A stretch of 5,886 bases of DNA, taken from Paraglaciecola arctica. GTDB lineage: Bacteria > Pseudomonadota > Gammaproteobacteria > Enterobacterales > Alteromonadaceae. The stretch spans positions 1 through 5,886 of the forward strand of contig QIJM01000410.1 in assembly GCA_003232445.1 (NCBI GenBank), written 5' to 3'. How positions within the stretch are numbered: position 1 is the first letter of the stretch; each line of letters opens with the position of its first letter. This document shows positions 1 to 5,886 of this stretch, in pieces. The translations under genes were made by a program, and so were the position numbers. The notes under the pieces are model-generated. The model ran no database searches. It saw only the letters and a program-made list of their open reading frames with translations, and was not told where the DNA came from.

Positions 1-300
1 TGTCCACTTTTCACCGTGCATTTCTTGCACGTTTTGGTCAGGAAAATACGTCATGGCCACACGTTTTAACAATTGGTTGAGTTGTGACACACCGTCCAGA
101 TTTGAGCCATCTATTTGTTGCAGGGCTTGCAAAGCTTGGCGTTTAGCTAGCCTGACTTTTCGCAGTTTAACTAGCCATATTGCTAACAGGCAGATGCCTA
201 CTACAACTAAGGCCACAAGTAACCACCACCCATAGGCAGGCGGCCAGCTTTCAATTGCCGCTGGTGTGTGAATGTCTTTTAAGTCTTGTAGTGGATTCAT
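1..300 (-). CDS. DUF4381 domain membrane protein, C-terminus cut off by the window edge
   Basis: The reading frame starts at an ATG at 300 and stays open for 100 codons to position 1, so the end of the protein is missing. The start overlaps the DUF58 stop codon as ATGA (297-300), which suggests translational coupling; a weak GGGAA element lies about 9 nt upstream. The protein has a short N-terminus with a DLKDIHTP motif and a W-P-P-x-x-G-W-W motif (residues 19-26). One strongly hydrophobic membrane segment follows at about residues 25-45, then a basic stretch (KLRKVRLAKR, 45-54) that predicts a cytoplasmic C-terminal part by the positive-inside rule. The remainder (RVAMTYFP, then HGEKW at the edge) matches the usual DUF4381 pattern. 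Family knowledge: DUF4381 proteins sit between DUF58 and VWA genes in proteobacterial MoxR operons; their biochemical role is unknown. They are probably inner-membrane partners of the MoxR/DUF58 pair (inference). Confidence 0.85.
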   Translation of the reverse strand, partial: MNPLQDLKDIHTPAAIESWPPAYGWWLLVALVVVGICLLAIWLVKLRKVRLAKRQALQALQQIDGSNLDGVSQLNQLLKRVAMTYFPDQNVQEMHGEKWT

Positions 301-1250
301 CTGTTTTTATTCCCAGAAAAACGATCTAACTGCAATTCTAGGGGTTGGCCAGCGTCAATTTGGATCACTTGCGCCTTACATTGTTTTAGGGTGTTTTCAA
401 TCTTATCGAAATGAGCTTGATGTTGGTTGCTGTACTGCACTTCGGTGTCTTTTTCGCCTAACACTATTTGTTGTCTATTGTGTCCATCACTCAACGTCAC
501 CCTTTGACTCATATTGACTCTTGGTAACTGATGTTCAAAAGGGTCGCTGATAGGGTGAGCGATTACCTCACAATGTTTACTTAGCTGAGCGATATGCTGT
601 TTAGCCAGTTCGTCTAACTGACTAAAGTCGCTCAATATAAAGATTAAACTTCCCGGGTGAGCGATCCTACGCAACCTAGCACATGCATTGGCCAGCGTGA
701 TTTGTTCTTGACCTGTGGTTTGTGACCCTTGTTGCACTTTTAACATGCTATTTAATAGTGACAACACCGCTTTTTGCCGGGTAAAGGGTTTACACTCGAT
801 ATGCTGATGTTGATTAAATACCAATCCACCGATGCGATCACCGCGTTTTCTGGCCGACCATGCAATTAGGGCACTTAAGTGAGCAGCTTGCACTGACTTG
901 AATAAAAATTGGGTGCCAAACTGCATACTTGAAGATAAGTCAGTGAGCACAAATATCGGGCGCTCTTTTTCTTCACGATACAGCTTAGTATGTGTTTTAC
1001 CGGTACGAGCGGTCACACGCCAATCTATGGCTCGAATATCGTCACCTGCCTGATAATGGCGGGCTTCGTCAAACTCCATGCCACGGCCTTTGGTTTTCGC
1101 CAAATAAGCCCCAGCTAGCTTGGCTTGCACCGTTTTACGTGGTGACAGGTTTAATAAAGCTGTTTTACCTTGGTAGTGGATAAGTTCCTTTATCCCAAGG
1201 TTCACACCGTCGCTTTGGTATTTAGATAACCACTTTGCAATGTCTTGCAT
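297..1250 (-). CDS. DUF58 family protein (VWA-like fold), soluble type
   Basis: This 317-aa protein carries the DUF58 signature G-R-G-M-E-F-D-E-x-R-x-Y-x-x-G-D-D-x-R-x-I-D-W (residues 55-77), followed by TKLYREEKERP (88-98). Next comes a MIDAS-like DLSSSM motif (104-109, D-x-S-x-S) and a second acidic strand end, FILSDF (204-209), as expected for a VWA-like Rossmann fold that may bind a divalent metal. No N-terminal transmembrane helices are visible, unlike the longer (about 400 aa) DUF58 proteins, so it is probably cytoplasmic. It starts at an ATG with AAAGGA about 6 nt upstream, 24 nt after the MoxR stop, and ends overlapping the DUF4381 start by 4 nt, so all three are very likely one transcript. 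Family knowledge: DUF58 proteins are encoded beside MoxR ATPases and are thought to act as their adaptor or partner. The substrate is unknown, and the functional role here is inferred from context. Confidence 0.93.
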   Translation of the reverse strand: MQDIAKWLSKYQSDGVNLGIKELIHYQGKTALLNLSPRKTVQAKLAGAYLAKTKGRGMEFDEARHYQAGDDIRAIDWRVTARTGKTHTKLYREEKERPIFVLTDLSSSMQFGTQFLFKSVQAAHLSALIAWSARKRGDRIGGLVFNQHQHIECKPFTRQKAVLSLLNSMLKVQQGSQTTGQEQITLANACARLRRIAHPGSLIFILSDFSQLDELAKQHIAQLSKHCEVIAHPISDPFEHQLPRVNMSQRVTLSDGHNRQQIVLGEKDTEVQYSNQHQAHFDKIENTLKQCKAQVIQIDAGQPLELQLDRFSGNKNR

Positions 1251-1274
1251 GCTGCTTCCTTTAACCTAGGTAGT

Positions 1275-2231
1275 CTAAGGAACAGGTACTAGCTGCATAA
1301 TTTTGTCCAACACTTGATTACTGTTGACCCCTTCCGCTTCGGCTTCATAGCTGAGTAATAATCTGTGGCGTAACACGTTATGAAATACAGCTTGAATATT
1401 ATCGGGCCCTACAAAATCTCTGCCCATTAACCATGCATGTGCTCGAGCGCATTTATCTAAAGCGATAGTGGCGCGAGGACTCGCCCCAAATTCTATCCAG
1501 TTAGCTAAGTCGGGATCGTAGTTAACTGGTTGGCGAGTGGCAATAATCAACTGAACTATGTATCGCTCTAAAGCGTCATCTAAGTGAATTTTCAATACGT
1601 CTTGACGAGCATTTAAAATATCTGTTTGGCTTAAATTAGGTGGGGTGACCATTTCTGCATGCATTGCTTCATTACGAGTTAAACGCAATATATCTAATTC
1701 AGTTTCAGCCCCAGGGTAATCAATTTCTAAATGCATCAAGAAGCGGTCAAGCTGAGCTTCAGGTAGCGGATACGTGCCTTCTTGTTCAATAGGGTTTTGC
1801 GTGGCCATAACCAAAAACAGTTCTGGTAGCGCATAAGTAGTATTGCCTACAGTGATTTGTCTTTCTCCCATCGCTTCAAGTAAAGCAGACTGGACCTTAG
1901 CGGGCGCACGGTTGATTTCATCTGCCAATACTAAATTGTGAAAAAGCGGTCCTTTTTGAAATACGAAACTACCGTTTTCCGGACGATAGATATCTGTTCC
2001 GGTCAAATCGGCTGGTAGTAAATCCGGGGTAAACTGCACGCGATGAAAATCACCTTCTAAACCGTTAGCTAGTGCATTAACTGCACGAGTTTTTGCTAAA
2101 CCGGGAGGGCCTTCCACTAACAAGTGTCCATCCGCTAATAGTGCAACTAAAATATTTTGCGTCAGTGTTTGTTGACCTACCACTTGGCTGTCTAAATATA
2201 CTTGTAACTGTTTAAATTGTGCGGCTGGCAT
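1275..2231 (-). CDS. MoxR family AAA+ ATPase
   Basis: A 318-aa AAA+ ATPase of normal length for the MoxR family. Visible motifs: Walker A GPPGLAKT (residues 41-48), Walker B LVLADEIN (100-107, D104/E105), sensor 1 ATQN (143-146), an arginine-finger candidate in EAQLDRF (R163) and sensor 2 in GASPRA (R253). The conserved stretches FTPDLLPADLTGTD (67-80) and NPIEQEGTYPLPEAQ (146-160) are typical of MoxR proteins. The C-terminal part (about 195-318) is the small helical AAA lid. All catalytic residues are present, so it should be active. The ATG at 2229-2231 is the first possible start, since an in-frame TAG lies seven codons upstream; the SD-like AGGA (2245-2248) has a rather long 13-nt spacing. 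It heads the DUF58/DUF4381 operon. Family knowledge: MoxR ATPases act as chaperone-like remodellers, usually with VWA-domain partners, in enzyme maturation or stress tolerance. The client here is unknown. Confidence 0.95.
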   Translation of the reverse strand: MPAAQFKQLQVYLDSQVVGQQTLTQNILVALLADGHLLVEGPPGLAKTRAVNALANGLEGDFHRVQFTPDLLPADLTGTDIYRPENGSFVFQKGPLFHNLVLADEINRAPAKVQSALLEAMGERQITVGNTTYALPELFLVMATQNPIEQEGTYPLPEAQLDRFLMHLEIDYPGAETELDILRLTRNEAMHAEMVTPPNLSQTDILNARQDVLKIHLDDALERYIVQLIIATRQPVNYDPDLANWIEFGASPRATIALDKCARAHAWLMGRDFVGPDNIQAVFHNVLRHRLLLSYEAEAEGVNSNQVLDKIMQLVPVP

Positions 2232-2491
2232 AGTGTTAACTACTTCCTTCTAATTTGCGAATGCTCAGAAATTTTTTAAATTAAGTCGAATCAATATTAG
2301 GTCGTGTTATCTAGGATACATAGATTTACGATCCAGATTACTGACTATGCTAACCGATATAAGGTTTCCCTTTAAAAAAACAATGTTACAAAGCTTTAAT
2401 AACCTTAACTTTAGACAAATAAATATTTTAGGTACGTCATAGCCAAATATAAGATCCCCAGTTAAATGAAAATGAAGGATTTAGGGTTGCC

Positions 2492-2520
2492 TTGAAGTCA
2501 TAATCGTAAATAGGTACAAT
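2492..2520 (+). promoter_or_regulatory. Putative sigma70 promoter of fadIJ
   Basis: A -35-like TTGAAG (2492-2497) and a -10-like TACAAT (2515-2520) are separated by exactly 17 nt. Each differs from the consensus hexamer at one or two positions. The predicted transcription start is near 2526-2528, giving a leader of roughly 48 nt before the fadI ATG. The position directly upstream of a FadR-like palindrome supports it. This is prediction from sequence only. Confidence 0.6.
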
Positions 2521-2531
2521 CTGTCACACTC

Positions 2532-2548
2532 TACAGGTCAGACCACTA
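2532..2548. promoter_or_regulatory. Putative FadR operator upstream of fadI
   Basis: The 17-bp element is centred on 2540 and has a perfect palindromic core GGTCAGACC (2536-2544). This fits the GGTCNGACC core known for FadR operators of enterobacteria and vibrios; the outer flanks match less well. If transcription begins near 2527, the site covers about +5 to +22. This is close to the known placement of the FadR site in the E. coli fadBA promoter and is suited to repression that long-chain acyl-CoA relieves. The regulator itself is not in the window. PsrA, the other common fad regulator, is a weaker fit: one GTTTGAA half-site at 2550-2556 lacks a properly spaced partner. Confidence 0.5.
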
Positions 2549-2574
2549 AGTTTGAATGTTTATAAGGGCAGAAA

Positions 2575-3885
2575 ATGACAGCTAAGCAGATAGTCAAAAC
2601 GAGAGAAGGCGGCAGGATCGCTATTGTTGCAGGTCTAAGAACTCCATTTGCCAAAATGGCCACTTACTTTCATGGTGTGCCAGCTGTTGATTTAGGCAAA
2701 ATGGTGGTCAACGAAATGTTAGTGCGCAATAACGTTGATCCTATGATTGTTGAGCAATTGGTTTACGGGCAAGTAGTACAAATGCCAGAAGCTCCGAATA
2801 TTGCCCGTGAAATAGTGTTAGGTACTGGCATGAACGTGCACACCGATGCTTATAGTGTGTCTAGAGCCTGTGCCACCAGTTTTCAATCTACCGTGAATAT
2901 TGCTGAGTCGATGATGGCCGGTAATATTAGTGTGGGTGTGGCAGGGGGGGCTGATTCAACTTCTGTATCGCCCATTGGTGTTTCCAAAAAACTAGCCAGA
3001 GCCTTAACTGATTTGCAAAAAACCAAAACAGTTGGACAAAAATGGCAAGTGCTTAAAAAATTAGGCCTAAAAGACTTATTGCCTGTACCGCCAGCAGTAG
3101 CCGAGTACTCCACGGGGTTGTCAATGGGGCAAACAGCCGAGCAAATGGCCAAAACACATAACATCAGCCGTCAAGATCAAGATGCCTTGGCTCATCGCTC
3201 TCATACCCTAGCCGCGCAAAGTTGGAATGATGGTAAGTTAGCCAATGAAGTGATGACGGCCTACGCGGAACCTTTTAAAGGCGCATTAGAAAAAGACAAT
3301 AACGTGCGTTTTGACTCAACAATTGAAGGTTATGCCAAACTCCGCCCAGTGTTTGATAAAAAACATGGCACGGTAACCGCGGCCAATGCTACACCGCTAA
3401 CAGATGGTGCTTCTGCTGTGTTAATGATGACAGAAAGTCGCGCCAAAGAATTAGGCTATACCCCGCTCGGATATATCAAGAGTTATGCTTGGGCAGCAAT
3501 CGACGTGTGGCAAGACATGTTAATGGGTCCTTCTTATGCCACACCTATGGCACTAGATAGAGCAGGTATGACGCTAAATGATCTTACGTTGATTGAAATG
3601 CATGAGGCATTCGCCGCTCAAACCTTGGCCAATATGAAAATGTTCGCCAGCGATAAATTTGCTCAAGAAAAGTTAGGCCGAAGCAAAGCGACGGGCGAAA
3701 TTGATATGCAGAAATTTAATGTCATGGGCAGTTCCTTGGCCTATGGACATCCATTTGCAGCAACGGGTACCCGTATGATTACGCAGATGTTAAATGAATT
3801 GAATCGTCGTGGTGGAGGTTCTGGTTTGTTGACTGCTTGTGCCGCAGGTGGCTTAGCTGCAGCCATGATAGTTGAAACAGAATAG
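2575..3885 (+). CDS. fadI: FadI, 3-ketoacyl-CoA thiolase (acetyl-CoA C-acyltransferase, beta-type subunit)
   Basis: This thiolase catalyses the last step of fatty-acid beta-oxidation, cleaving 3-ketoacyl-CoA with CoA into acetyl-CoA and a shortened acyl-CoA. It works in a complex with FadJ. The 436-aa length equals E. coli FadI as I recall it, and it aligns without gaps by eye from RIAIVxGLRTPFA (residues 14-26) to the C-terminus. Active-site features: nucleophilic Cys99 in SVSRACATS, His343 in EMHEAFAAQ (the HEAF form typical of trifunctional-enzyme beta subunits), His392 in YGHPFAATG and the acid/base Cys422 in TACAAGG. The segment at about 155-182 (LKDLLPVPPAVAEYSTG) is the loop region characteristic of FadI-type thiolases. 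The ATG at 2575 has AAGGG (2564-2568) 6 nt upstream. It is first in an operon with fadJ, 19 nt downstream. An internal run of seven G (2944-2950) encodes Gly-Gly, and the frame is intact. Confidence 0.97.
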   Translation: MTAKQIVKTREGGRIAIVAGLRTPFAKMATYFHGVPAVDLGKMVVNEMLVRNNVDPMIVEQLVYGQVVQMPEAPNIAREIVLGTGMNVHTDAYSVSRACATSFQSTVNIAESMMAGNISVGVAGGADSTSVSPIGVSKKLARALTDLQKTKTVGQKWQVLKKLGLKDLLPVPPAVAEYSTGLSMGQTAEQMAKTHNISRQDQDALAHRSHTLAAQSWNDGKLANEVMTAYAEPFKGALEKDNNVRFDSTIEGYAKLRPVFDKKHGTVTAANATPLTDGASAVLMMTESRAKELGYTPLGYIKSYAWAAIDVWQDMLMGPSYATPMALDRAGMTLNDLTLIEMHEAFAAQTLANMKMFASDKFAQEKLGRSKATGEIDMQKFNVMGSSLAYGHPFAATGTRMITQMLNELNRRGGGSGLLTACAAGGLAAAMIVETE

Positions 3886-3904
3886 GGTGAAAAAGGTGAA
3901 AAAT
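3886..3904 (+). repeat. 9-bp perfect tandem repeat forming the fadJ ribosome-binding region
   Basis: The spacer between the fadI stop and the fadJ ATG consists of two identical copies of GGTGAAAAA (3886-3894 and 3895-3903) plus one T. The second copy with its preceding A gives AGGTGA (3894-3899), which can pair fully with the UCACCU part of the 16S rRNA tail and sits 5 nt before the ATG at 3905. This is a good Shine-Dalgarno and supports that start. The first copy provides a second, more distant SD-like element and probably arose by local duplication. Confidence 0.7.
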
Positions 3905-5886
3905 ATGACAACAGATAATCAATCAACAGATTTAAAAAGTGACTTACAAAGTGCCTTTACTCTAGATGTGCGTGAAGACGGTGTCGCCATTTTAAGCATG
4001 GATGTGCTCGGCGAAAGTATGAACATCCTTAAAGTGGAATTCGCCGAACAAATAAATACTGTGCTTGAGCAAATTAATGCAGATAGCAGTATTAAGGGCG
4101 TCGTGGTGATAAGCGGTAAAGACAATTCTTTCGTGGCGGGTGCCGATATCAGCATGTTGGCAGCCTGCGAAAGCGCACAAGACGCCAGCACTATCGCTAA
4201 AGGCGGTCAGGATATGTTTCAACGTATCGAAGATATGCCGGTGACCTTTGTTGCTGCTATTCATGGCCCCGCTTTAGGTGGCGGTTTAGAACTTGCGTTG
4301 GCATGCCATTATCGCGTGTGTAGCGACGATAAAAAAACCCAGTTGGGTTTGCCTGAAGTACAGCTTGGTCTATTGCCTGGTAGCGGTGGTACCCAGCGTT
4401 TACCCAAACTGATCAGTGTGCAACAAGCCATGAAAATGATGCTGACAGGTGCTTCAGTAAGGGCAAAGCAGGCTAAAAAGTATGGCATTGTTGATGATAT
4501 GGTACCTAAGTCTATTTTGCTGGATGTGGCCATTGAAATGGCGAAAAAGCCTAAACTTAAGCGCAAAGGCCCTAAGCTAAATGTAGTGGGAAAATTTTTA
4601 GAGAATACCTCGGTTGGCCGAAATCTGATGTTCAAGCAAGCACGTAAACAAACGGCGAGTAAAACTCAAGGAAATTACCCCTCACCTGAGCTCATTATTG
4701 ATTGTATTGAAACTGGATTGAGCCAAGGTTTTAAAAAGGGCTTGGATGTTGAAGCCAAACATTTTGGCAACTTGGTCATGAGCTCCGAATCTGCGGCTCT
4801 TAGAAGTTTGTTTTTTGCCACCACTGATATGAAGAAAGAAACCGGTGTGGAAGGGGTGCAACCAGCAACACTAAAAAAAGTAGGTGTATTAGGCGGTGGA
4901 TTGATGGGCGGCGGTATTGCCTTTGTTACTGCAACCAAAGCTGGGCTGCCAGCACGTATTAAAGATATTCGCTCTGAAGGTATTGCCAACGCTATTAAGT
5001 ACAGCTTTGATATTCTGAACAAAAAAGTAAAGCGTGGTTTTATGCTCAAATCAGCCATGCAAAAACAAATGGCGTTATTGACAGGTTCAGTCGACTATTC
5101 TGGTTTTAGTGATGCAGATGTAGTGATTGAAGCGGTATTTGAAGACTTAACATTGAAACAAAATATGGTCGCAGAGGTTGAGGGACATTGTGCGGAACAT
5201 ACTATTTTTGCCTCTAATACGTCTTCTATCCCAATTACACAAATCGCTGAGAAAGCGAAAAGACCAGAGCAAGTGATAGGCCTGCATTACTTTTCTCCAG
5301 TGGATAAAATGCCTCTGGCTGAGGTTATTGCCCACGATAAAACCTCTGACCAAACTATTTCAACGATTGTTGAGTTGGCCAAGAAACAAGGTAAAACACC
5401 CATAGTTGTCAAAGACGGTGCCGGATTTTATGTTAACCGGATTTTAGCGCCTTATATGAACGAGGCTGCAGAAGTGTTACTAAGCGGAGAACCTATTGAT
5501 TACATAGATCAATCTTTAGTGAAATTTGGTTTTCCGGTTGGTCCGGTTAAATTATTAGACGAAGTAGGCATTGATGTTGGCACTAAGATTGGCCCTATTT
5601 TACAGGCTCAGTTTGGCGACCGTTTTGCATCTAATCCAGGTTTTGTCAAAATTTTGGCAGATGATCGAAAAGGTAAGAAAAACAAACGTGGATTTTATGA
5701 TTACTCTGGCAAAAAACCTGGCAAAGAAGTAGACGAGTCTTTGTATACCTTGTTAGGGATTACGCCAGCAAGCAAAATGAGTCATGAACAAATAGCCGAG
5801 CGTTGTGTGTTATTGATGTTGAATGAAGCGGCTATGTGTTTAGACGAAGGCGTTGTGCGTAATGCCCGTGATGGCGATATTGGCGC
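3905..5886 (+). CDS. fadJ: FadJ, fatty-acid oxidation complex alpha-type subunit (enoyl-CoA hydratase / 3-hydroxyacyl-CoA dehydrogenase), 3' end missing
   Basis: The frame opens at ATG 3905 and runs without a stop to the window end: 660 codons plus 2 bases of a protein usually near 710-720 aa. It catalyses hydration of trans-2-enoyl-CoA and NAD-dependent oxidation of the resulting 3-hydroxyacyl-CoA, passing product to FadI. N-terminal crotonase domain (about 17-210): oxyanion-hole motif VAGAD (77-81), HGPALGGGLELALAC with catalytic Glu129, and GLPEVQLGLLPGSGGTQR with Glu151. A linker with KTQGNYP (253-259) follows. Dehydrogenase domain: Rossmann GVLGGGLMGGG (327-337), adenine-ribose Asp354 in IKDI, SNTSS (437-441), catalytic His461 in GLHYFSP, Glu473, and Asn511 in FYVNRIL. 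The first C-terminal dehydrogenase domain ends near 600 (NKRGFYDY), and the second begins near 628 and is cut after RDGDIG. Assigned as FadJ rather than FadB from the fadI-fadJ order and the SMNILK, KTQGNYP and GLPEVQLGLLPGSGGTQR stretches. The N-terminus is about 11 residues longer than in E. coli, with no internal start supported by an SD. Confidence 0.96.
   Translation, partial: MTTDNQSTDLKSDLQSAFTLDVREDGVAILSMDVLGESMNILKVEFAEQINTVLEQINADSSIKGVVVISGKDNSFVAGADISMLAACESAQDASTIAKGGQDMFQRIEDMPVTFVAAIHGPALGGGLELALACHYRVCSDDKKTQLGLPEVQLGLLPGSGGTQRLPKLISVQQAMKMMLTGASVRAKQAKKYGIVDDMVPKSILLDVAIEMAKKPKLKRKGPKLNVVGKFLENTSVGRNLMFKQARKQTASKTQGNYPSPELIIDCIETGLSQGFKKGLDVEAKHFGNLVMSSESAALRSLFFATTDMKKETGVEGVQPATLKKVGVLGGGLMGGGIAFVTATKAGLPARIKDIRSEGIANAIKYSFDILNKKVKRGFMLKSAMQKQMALLTGSVDYSGFSDADVVIEAVFEDLTLKQNMVAEVEGHCAEHTIFASNTSSIPITQIAEKAKRPEQVIGLHYFSPVDKMPLAEVIAHDKTSDQTISTIVELAKKQGKTPIVVKDGAGFYVNRILAPYMNEAAEVLLSGEPIDYIDQSLVKFGFPVGPVKLLDEVGIDVGTKIGPILQAQFGDRFASNPGFVKILADDRKGKKNKRGFYDYSGKKPGKEVDESLYTLLGITPASKMSHEQIAERCVLLMLNEAAMCLDEGVVRNARDGDIG

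Larger units (their letters stand above)
2232..2574. other. Divergent intergenic region between the moxR-type operon and fadIJ
   Basis: This 343-bp AT-rich stretch holds no credible gene on either strand. Transcription leaves it in both directions. Its right end contains the fad promoter and operator candidates listed separately. For the leftward operon the best I can find on the minus strand is a weak pair: TTGTTT (plus 2378-2383) and TATATC (plus 2356-2361) with a 16-nt spacer, which would give a leader of over 100 nt. I regard this as tentative. I see no convincing rho-independent terminator, and none is needed between divergent genes. The short inverted repeat ATCTA/TAGAT near 2309-2325 is too small to interpret. 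Confidence 0.6.

Noticed and set aside
15..31. Perfect 6-bp inverted repeat CGTGCA/TGCACG with a 5-nt loop
   Set aside because: It lies inside the DUF4381 coding frame, the stem is short and has no T-run, so it is neither a terminator nor a convincing operator.
272..517. Plus-strand frame opposite the DUF58 C-terminus
   Set aside because: It is antisense to a gene with strong family motifs and shows no recognisable domain or SD.
2300..2304. GGTCG resembling a second FadR half-site
   Set aside because: Only one half is present; the opposite arm does not continue the palindrome.
2550..2556. GTTTGAA half-site that could belong to a PsrA operator
   Set aside because: The matching arm TCAGAC lies 6 nt upstream instead of the roughly 4-nt spacing expected for PsrA and overlaps the better FadR-like core.
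3919..4264. Overlapping minus-strand open frames of about 90 codons within the start of fadJ
   Set aside because: They lie opposite the clearly coding fadJ frame, resemble no family I know, and have no ribosome-binding context; they are antisense shadows.
4331..4337. Second A7 run in fadJ as a possible frameshift site
   Set aside because: It reads GAT AAA AAA ACC, so it is not in the X-XXY-YYZ phase needed for a standard -1 slippery heptamer.
4309..5353. Several minus-strand open frames opposite the middle of fadJ
   Set aside because: The plus strand carries an uninterrupted FadJ protein with all catalytic motifs; the opposite frames have low-complexity composition typical of antisense reading.
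1..5886. Search for a new defence system, mobile element, CRISPR array or RNA gene
   Set aside because: All of the window except the intergenic region is filled by five conserved housekeeping-type genes; no transposase, integrase, direct-repeat array or tRNA/rRNA-like sequence was seen.

Overview
The window looks like chromosomal DNA of a marine gammaproteobacterium of the Alteromonadales (Alteromonas, Paraglaciecola or Glaciecola type). This is inferred from a moderately AT-rich composition, from FadI and FadJ that read almost colinearly with the E. coli proteins, and from a MoxR/DUF58/DUF4381 operon next to fadIJ. I recall the same neighbourhood in Shewanella, but could not check it.

Left part (1-2231, minus strand): the first three genes of a MoxR/'Bat'-type operon, transcribed leftward. 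The order is a MoxR-family AAA+ ATPase, a soluble DUF58 protein with a VWA-like metal-site motif, and a single-pass DUF4381 membrane protein that runs off the left edge. The genes are tightly packed (24-nt gap, then a 4-nt ATGA stop/start overlap). In related genomes such operons continue with membrane-anchored VWA and TPR proteins, which would lie beyond position 1. The likely role is an ATP-driven chaperone or stress-tolerance system at the envelope, but its client is unknown.

Middle (2232-2574): a 343-bp divergent intergenic region. Its right end holds a good sigma70-type promoter (TTGAAG-N17-TACAAT) followed at once by a palindromic GGTCAGACC core resembling a FadR operator. This placement would let a fatty-acid-responsive repressor control the fad genes.

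Right part (2575-5886, plus strand): fadI (complete, 436 aa) and fadJ (first 660 codons, open at the right edge), 19 nt apart. Together they encode the beta- and alpha-type subunits of a fatty-acid beta-oxidation complex. FadJ performs enoyl-CoA hydration and 3-hydroxyacyl-CoA oxidation, and FadI performs thiolytic cleavage to acetyl-CoA.

Overall this is a conserved core region. I found no mobile element, CRISPR array, RNA gene or evident new system. The points most worth a second look are the putative FadR operator, the under-characterised MoxR operon facing fadIJ, an in-phase A7 slippery-type heptamer at the FadJ domain junction, and a perfect 9-bp tandem repeat forming the fadJ ribosome-binding region.
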